DNA of 62,099 bases from Methanobrevibacter_A sp964431035. Lineage in GTDB: Archaea > Methanobacteriota > Methanobacteria > Methanobacteriales > Methanobacteriaceae. Under the pieces are notes generated by a model that was given only the letters and a program-made list of their open reading frames with translations, made no database searches and was not told where the DNA came from. This document shows positions 49,301 through 58,300 of this stretch, piece by piece. Both the position numbers and the translations under genes were made by a program. The stretch is taken from positions 1 to 62,099 of the forward strand of contig CAYSIF010000006.1 of the NCBI GenBank assembly GCA_964431035.1, written 5' to 3'. Each line of letters begins with the position of its first letter. Position 1 is the first letter of the stretch.

Positions 49301-52300
49301 AGCTATATTATTTGGTGCAGGAGCTGATTTTTCAAGAATCATAGATTCTAACTTCACGAACTGTTATAATGCGAGTTTAGGTGGAGCTATTTCAATTATT
49401 GCAAATAATATTAATATTACAGGATCTAATTTTAATCATAATAATGCTACACAACGTGGAGGATCAATATATGTGGGTAGGGGTACTAACACAACAATTG
49501 ATTACTCTACATTTAACAATAATACAGCTTACCAAGGTGGAGCAATTTTCGTATCTAGTAGATATAATAATATTACAAATTCCAGATTTGATGAAAATAA
49601 TGCTATTTATGGTGGTGCAATTTATGTGGATGGTATATATAATTCCATTATAAATTCAACATTTAATAAAAATAATGCTACTTATGGTGGGTCTATACAT
49701 GTTGTTGGAACTGGTCATATATTAGATAAACTTACTGTTGATAACTCTACTGCAGTAAATGGTGGAGGTATCTTTGTTGCTGATTCAGATGGTCTTATTA
49801 TTTCAAACTCTTCAATATTTGGTAATTTAGCTACATTAGGTGCAGGAATCTATTATAGTTTGGGTTATGATAATATGGTTTATAATACACGTATTACTAA
49901 TAACAATGCTACAAAAGGTTCAGGAATCTATGTTTACTATTCAGACTTATCATTAGAAGATGTTATATTATTAGATAATCAGGCTCATGCAGTTGAATTT
50001 GTTAATGAATCTATTGTAATGGGTAAAGATGGTAAATATTATCTTGTTGCAACATTCATAGGAAATGATAACTTATTAAATGCAATATGGAATGACAACT
50101 CCAATATGGTTGAATTTACAAATGTAACCTACTGGGGAGTAAATGGAATAAATGTTACAAACGAAGTACCAAGCCCTAGTACAAGTGAAGTATGGCAAAA
50201 CATCACAATTGAAAGATACGACTCCTCAGGTACTTTAATAGGTACTGATGTAGCAATAACTAATGGATCAGGTACAATCAACTATGAATTTGCAGATGAT
50301 GGTGACACAAAAGCAACCTTCAAAGTATTGCACTTAACAGATAACTACTACACAGAAACATCTAAAGATGTATCTATTAAAACAACAAGAGTTACAATAG
50401 CAATTGCAGATATTAACTTTGGAGAAGATGCAACAGTAAATGTAACACTACATGATGCTGAAGGAAACCCATTAACAGGAACAGTAAGAGTAGTAATAAA
50501 TGACAGTACACAAAACTTCACAATCAATGTTATTAATGGAGAAGCATCAGTACCGGGAGTATCAGGAATACCTGCAGGAATACACAATGCAACAGTAACC
50601 TTTGAAGGAAACACTGAATACTTAGGTTCTACAAACTCAACAACCTTTATAGTAAGAACTTCCGTAGACTTATCAATAAACAAAACCGTAGATAAAACAA
50701 ATGTTAATGTATCTGATATAGTTGAATTCACAATAACAGTTACAAACCATGGTCCAAGTAATGCAACAGGAGTAAACGTAACAGATATACTTGATGAACG
50801 CTTAGAATACATAAACTCCACAGCATCCCAAGGAACATATGATAAAACAACACATCTATGGACAATAGGAAACATTACAAATGGTCTAACAGTCACATTA
50901 ACAATACGAGCAAAAGTACTAACCAACGGAACAATACCAAACTTTGCAAATGTAACCTCCTTTGAAAACGATACAAACACATCCAATAACAACGATAGCT
51001 CAGATAACATAACTGCAAATCCAAAAGTAAACTTAACAATAATAAAAACTGCAAATATTACCAATGCAACAGTAGGAGACATTGTAAACTACACAATAAC
51101 AATAACAAACCATGGTCCAAGTAATGCAACAAATGTAGAAATTAGGGATGTATTAGATAATGGACTAATATTCAAAGATTCTAACTTAACCTCAACAGAA
51201 CCTACAACAAATACTCGCGTATGGGTAATAGGAGATTTAGAAAACGGAAGCAGTGCAACAATATGGTTTACAGCAGAAATCATAAACAATGGAACAATAA
51301 CCAATGTAGCATTAGTTAACTCTACAGAAGATCCAACAGGTAACACATCTAACGAAACTAACATCACAGTCACACCAAAAGTAAACCTAACAGTAATAAA
51401 AACCACAAACGTTACCAATGCAAGTGTGGGAGACTTTGTAAACTACACAATTACAGTTATTAACCATGGTCCAAGTAATGCAACAAATGTAGAAATTACA
51501 GATACCTTAGATAATGCATTCCAATTTAACGAAACAAACGGAACATACACACGAGACAACCAAATCATAAAATGGACCATTCCATTAATAGTTAATGGTA
51601 CAAATGCGACTGTATGGGTTAGTGTTAAAGTTTTAACAAATGGAACATTCACTAACTTTGCAGTAGCTAACTCTACAGAAGATCCAACAGGTAACAAATC
51701 TAACGCCACAAACATTACAGTAAATCCAAAAGTAAACTTAACAGTAATAAAAACAGCTAACATCACAGGAAATGTAAGTGTGGGAGATATAGTTAACTAT
51801 ACAATTACAATTATCAATTATGGTCCAAGTAATGCAACAAACGTAGAAATTAAAGATGTATTAAACGAAACATTCAAATACAAAGATGCAAGTGAAAACT
51901 CAACATACACAGAAGCAGACAATACAATTATCTGGACTATTCCACTACTTGTAAATAGTACTAATACAACTGTTTGGGTAAGTGTAGAAGTCACATCTAA
52001 CGGAACATTCAGCAATTTCGCAACAGCTAACTCTACAGAAGATCCAACAGGTAACAAATCTAACGCCACAAACATTACAGTAAATCCAAAAGTAAACCTA
52101 ACAGTAATAAAAACAGCAAACGTTACAACCGCAACAGTAGGAGATACTGCAACATTCACAATAACAGTTATAAATAATGGACCAAGTAATGCAACAAACG
52201 TAGAAATCACAGATACATTAGATGAAGCATTCGAATATATAAGTTCTAATATAACACCAACTGGTCCAGTTGGAAGAACATATACATGGAAAATAAATAA

Positions 52301-55300
52301 TATAGAAAATGGTACAAATGCAACATTAACAATCACTGTTAAACTTGTAAAAAATGGAACATTCTCTAATATTGCAGTAGCTAACTCTACAGAAGATCCA
52401 ACAGGTAACACCTCTAACACCACAAACATCACAGTCAACCCATTTGTTAACTTAACAGTAATAAAAACAGCAAATGCTACAAACGTAAGTGTTGGGGATG
52501 TTGTTAACTTCACAATAACAATATATAATAATGGTTTAAGTGAAGCAACAGGAGTTCAAATAATTGATGTTTTAAACCCTGCCTTTAGCTTTATTGGAGT
52601 TAGTACAACAACTACAGAATCATTCGTATTATTTAATCGTACAAGAGCAGTATGGAATGTATATAGTTTACCTAATGGTACTAATAAAACAGTTTGGATT
52701 GCAGTTAGACTAGTTACCAATGGAACATTCGGTAATTTCGCAACAGTTAACTCTACAGAAGATCCAACAGGTAACACATCTAACACCACAAACATTACAG
52801 CTAACCCATTTGTCAACTTATCTATTACAAAAGGATTAGATATTGCTAGTGTAAGTGTGGGAGACATAGTAAACTACACATTAACAATATATAATACTGG
52901 TTTAAGTAATGCAACCAATGTTGAAGTTACAGATGAACTAGCAGAAGGGCTTAGATTTGTTGAATCTAATATTGCACCAAATCGTACTGATGATAGAAAA
53001 TATATATGGGTACTTCCTGTTGTAGAAAATGGAACAAGTGTTACAATATGGTTAACAGTTAATGTTACAGTTAATGGAACATTCACTAACTTTGCAACAG
53101 TTAACTCCTCAGAAAATACAACACCAAATGAATCTAATGAAGTTAATATTACAGTAGGCCCTAAAGTCACATTAGATGTAATAAAAGTCTCAAATGTAAC
53201 AGGTAATGTCAGTGTAGGAGATACAGTTAAATTCACAATCACAGTTATTAATACTGGTTTAAGTAATGCAACCAATGTGGAAATATATGATACATTAAAT
53301 CCAGCATTCCAATGGGTTGAAGATAGTGGAGCAACGAGGGATGGTCAGAATATAAAATGGGTGGTAGGTCACCTAGAAAATGGTACTAATCATACTGTTT
53401 GGGTTACAGTAAGAGTATTAACTAATGGAACATTTTTAAATGTTGCACTTGTAAACTCCTCAGAAATACCTGGAGGTAACACCTCAAATACAACAAACAT
53501 TACAGCAATTCCAAAAGTAAACTTAACAATAAGTAAAACAGTTGATAAAGCCAATGTTACTGTTGGAGATACTGTAAGATTCACAATCACAGTTATTAAT
53601 TATGGTCCAAGTAATGCAACTAATATAGAAATTACAGATGTATTAAATGAAACATTCGAATTTGTTAGATCTTATAATGATGTATCGCCTGATACAAATA
53701 GTAAAATTACTTGGTTAATATCTTCAATTAATGTAAATAGAAGTGCAGTCGTATGGGTTGAAGTTAAAGTCTTAAACAATGGTACATTCTCAAATGTTGC
53801 AGTAACAAACTGCCGTGAAAACACAACAAATTTAACATCTAATGAAACCAACGTAACAGTTATTCCAGATGTTAAATTAACACTAATTAAAACAGTTAAT
53901 GTTACAAATGCAAGTGTTAATGACATAGTTAACTTCACAATAACAGTTTATAATACTGGTTTAAGTAATGCAACCAATGTTAATGTTACAGATTTACTAC
54001 CTGACGGATTAGTATATGTAGATTCTGGAAGTAATATAACTGGAGTTATAGGAGTAAATGATACTCTAGCTAATGGAACAAAAGTTGTTAACTGGACAAT
54101 ACCAAAACTAAACAATGGAACAAGTGTAAGTCTATGGGTTACAGTAATTGTAACAACAAATGGTACTTTCACAAATGTTGCATTTACATATGCAGACGAA
54201 AACACAACAAATAAAACCAATGAAACCAACATTACAGTAATACCTGTAGTTGACCTTGTAATTAACAAAACAGTTAACAAAACATTAGTCAATGTTTCAG
54301 ATATTGTTGAATTTACAATTACAGTAACTAACAGAGGTCCAAGTAATGCCACAGGTGTAAACGTAACTGATGTATTAGATAGTCATTTGAAATATATTGG
54401 TTCTACCCCATCTCAAGGAAACTATAATCCAGATACTCATATTTGGACTATTGATAATATTACTAGTGGTTTAAGTGTTAATTTATCTATTCGTGCTGAA
54501 GTTATTTCTAATGGTACTATTCCTAACTTCGCATTTGTAACTTCAAACGAAAACGACACTAATACTTCTAATAATAATGATAGTAGTAATAATATTACTG
54601 CAACACCTAAAGTAAACTTAACTATCATTAAAACAGCAAATGTAACTGGAAATATTACTGTTGGTGATAGTGTTAATTATACTATTACAATTACTAATTA
54701 TGGTCCAAGTAATGCTACTGGAGTTGAAATTGTTGATAATCTTGTTGATGGTTTAGAATTTATAACAGCTAATGGAACTTATACAAACAATACTCAAAAA
54801 ATTACATGGAATATTGGCGATTTAAATAATGGTACTAATGCAACTGTTTGGGTCACTGTTAAAGTTATAAATAATGGTACATTTATTAATGTGGCAACAG
54901 TTAATTCTACTGAGGATCCTACTGGTAACACATCTAATGAAACCAATGTAACTGTTACACCAAATGTTAATTTGACTGTTATTAAAACAGCTAATGTAAC
55001 TGGTAATGTAACTGTTGGGGATATTGTTAACTTTACAATTACAGTTATTAACACTGGTTTATCTAATGCTACTAATGTTGAGATTAGAGATGTATTAAAT
55101 GATACATTTAAATTTGTAGATGCTAATGGTACTCATACAGTAGATGGTCAAATTGTTAATTGGACTATTCCTGTTGTTGGTAATGGTTCTAATGTTAGTG
55201 TTTGGGTTAGTGTGAATGTTACTGCTAATGGTACATTCTCTAATGTAGCAGTTGTTAATTCTACAGAAAATCCTACTGGTAACACCTCTAATGGAACCAA

Positions 55301-58300
55301 TATAACTGTTACACCAAATGTTAATTTGACTGTTATTAAAACAGCTAATGTCACAGGAAATGTAACTGTTGGGGATATTGTTAACTTTACAATTACAGTT
55401 ATTAACACTGGTTTATCTAATGCTACTAATGTTGAGATTAGAGATGTATTAAATGATACATTTAAATTTGTAGATGCTAATGGTACTCATACAGTAGATG
55501 GTCAAATTGTTAATTGGACTATTCCTGTTGTTGGTAATGGTTCTAATGTTAGTGTTTGGGTTAGTGTGAATGTTACTGCTAATGGTACATTCTCTAATGT
55601 AGCAGTTGTTAATTCTACAGAAAATCCTACTGGTAACACCTCTAATGGAACCAATATAACTGTTACACCAAATGTTAATTTGACTGTTATTAAAACAGCT
55701 AATGTCACAGGAAATGTAACTGTTGGGGATATTGTTAACTTTACAATTACAGTTATTAACACTGGTTTATCTAATGCAACAAATGTAGAAATTACAGACG
55801 TATTAAATAATGCATTTGAATATGTAAATGCTAATGGAACTCCTAACCGGACTGATCAAACAATTAAATGGACTATTCCATTACTTGCTAATGGTACAAA
55901 TGCAAGTGTATGGGTTACAGTTAAAGTTATAAACAATGGTACATATAGTAATGTTGCATTTGCAAACTCTACAGAAGATCCTAAAGGTAACACATCTAAT
56001 CAAACCAATATAACAGCTACTCCAAATGTTAACTTAACTGTTATTAAAGTAGCAAATGTATCAAATGTAAAAGTAGATGATCTTGTTAACTTCACAATAA
56101 CAGTTTATAATAATGGTTTAAGTAATGCAACTAATGTTAACATTACTGATGTATTGCCTGTTGAATTAGTATATGTTTCATCTGGAGGTATTGTTACAGG
56201 AACACCTGGTGAATTACCTACTGGTACTAAGATTGTTAAATGGACTATTCCATTACTTGCTAATGGTACAAATGCAAGTGTCTGGGTTACTGTAAATGTA
56301 ACAGCAATAGGTACATTTACTAATGTTGCATTTGCAAACTCTGATGAAAATGATACTAATAAAACCAATGAAACTAACATATCTGCTAAACCAGCAGTTG
56401 ATTTGGTAATTAATAAAACAGTTAATGCTACACGTGTAAATGTTTCTGATACTGTTGAATTTACAATTACAGTTACAAACCTTGGTCCAAGTAATGCAAC
56501 AGATGTAAATGTAACAGATGTGCTTGATAGTCGTCTACAATACATTGACTCTACTGCATCCCAAGGAAAATATAATGAAACTACTCATTTATGGACTATT
56601 GGAAACATTACACACGGTTTAACTCTTAATCTAACAATACGTGCTAAAGTAATATCTAATGGAACCATACCAAACTTTGCATTTGTAAAATCAAATGAAA
56701 CAGATACAAACACTTCAAACAATAATGACAGTTCAGATAATATTACAGCTAACCCAGTAGTTAATTTAACTGTTGTTAAAGTTTCAAATGTTACAGGTAA
56801 TGTTAGTGTAGGAGATACTGTGCAATTTACAATTACAGTTACAAACCTTGGTCCAAGTAATGCAACTAATGTTCAAATTACAGATGAACTAAACCCTCAT
56901 TTCGGTTTTGTTAGTGCTAATGCAAGTGGAGTTAATAATAGTAATACAGTTACATGGAATATTGGTAACTTAGCTAATGGTTCTAGTGCAAGTGTTAATG
57001 TTATTGTTAAAGTTTTAGGTAATGGTACCTTTTCTAATGTTGCAGTAGCTAACTCAACTGAAAACCCTGAAGGAAATAAATCTAATGAAACAAATGTAAC
57101 TGTTACTCCAAATGTTAACTTAACCATTATTAAAACAGCTAATGTAACTGGAAATGTTACAGTTGGAGATCTTGTAAACTTCACAATCACAATATCAAAC
57201 AATGGTTTAAGTAATGCAACAAATGTTGAAATTACAGATAAATTAGATAAAGCATTTGAACTTGTCAGTGCAACAGAGGATAAAACATTAGATGCAGATG
57301 GAAAGCTTGTTTGGACTATTAGTAAATTAAATAATGGTTCTAGTTATAGTGTTTGGGTTACTGTTAGAGTTGTAACAAATGGTACATTCTCTAATGTTGC
57401 AGTAGTTAATTCCTCAGAAAATCCAGATGGTACTAAATCTAATGAAACAAATGTAACTGTTACTCCAAATGTTAACTTAACAATTACTAAAACATCAAAT
57501 GTTACTGAAGGTCAAAATGTAAGTGTTGGAGATTTAATCAAATTCACAATAACAGTAAAAAACAATGGACCAAGTAATGCAACAGATGTTAAAGTTACTG
57601 ATGTATTAAGTGAAGCATTTGACTACGATAGCGGCACAACACCTTATTCTGTGGATGGTAGAACTTATGTGTGGAAATTTGATAAATTAGAAGTTGGAGA
57701 AGAGAAAACAATTGAAGTAATCGTTAAAGCTAAATTAAACGGTTTCTACTCAAATGTAGCTATTGTTAACTCCTCAGAAAGTGAAAATAAAACATCTAAT
57801 GAAACACCAGTTATTATCTTACCAGCAGTTAATCTAAGTGTTATAAAAACTGCAAATGTAACTAGAGCAGCATTAAACGACACTGTTAACTTCACAATTG
57901 TAGTTACAAATAATGGTCCATCAACAGCACATAATGTAACACTCATAGACCTACTTCCTTCTGGAATGGAATATCTAGAATCTGGAAGCAATATTACAGG
58001 ACTAACTGGAACACCATCTACTACAGGTGGTAGAACTAATGTTAAATGGGTAATTGATGAATTACCTAACGGTGCTAAAGCTCTTGTTTGGGTTACAGTT
58101 AAAGCACTTGAAAGCGGAACATTCACAAATGTTGTAACTGCAAACTCCAGTGAAAATAAAACAGGAACCACTAATGAAACAGAAGTTAATGTTTCTAGTC
58201 TTGTAGATTTAAGCATTACAAAAACTGTAAGCAAAACCAGTGTATATGTTGGAGATAAGATTGTATACACAATAACTGTTAAAAATATTGGAACTGTTGA

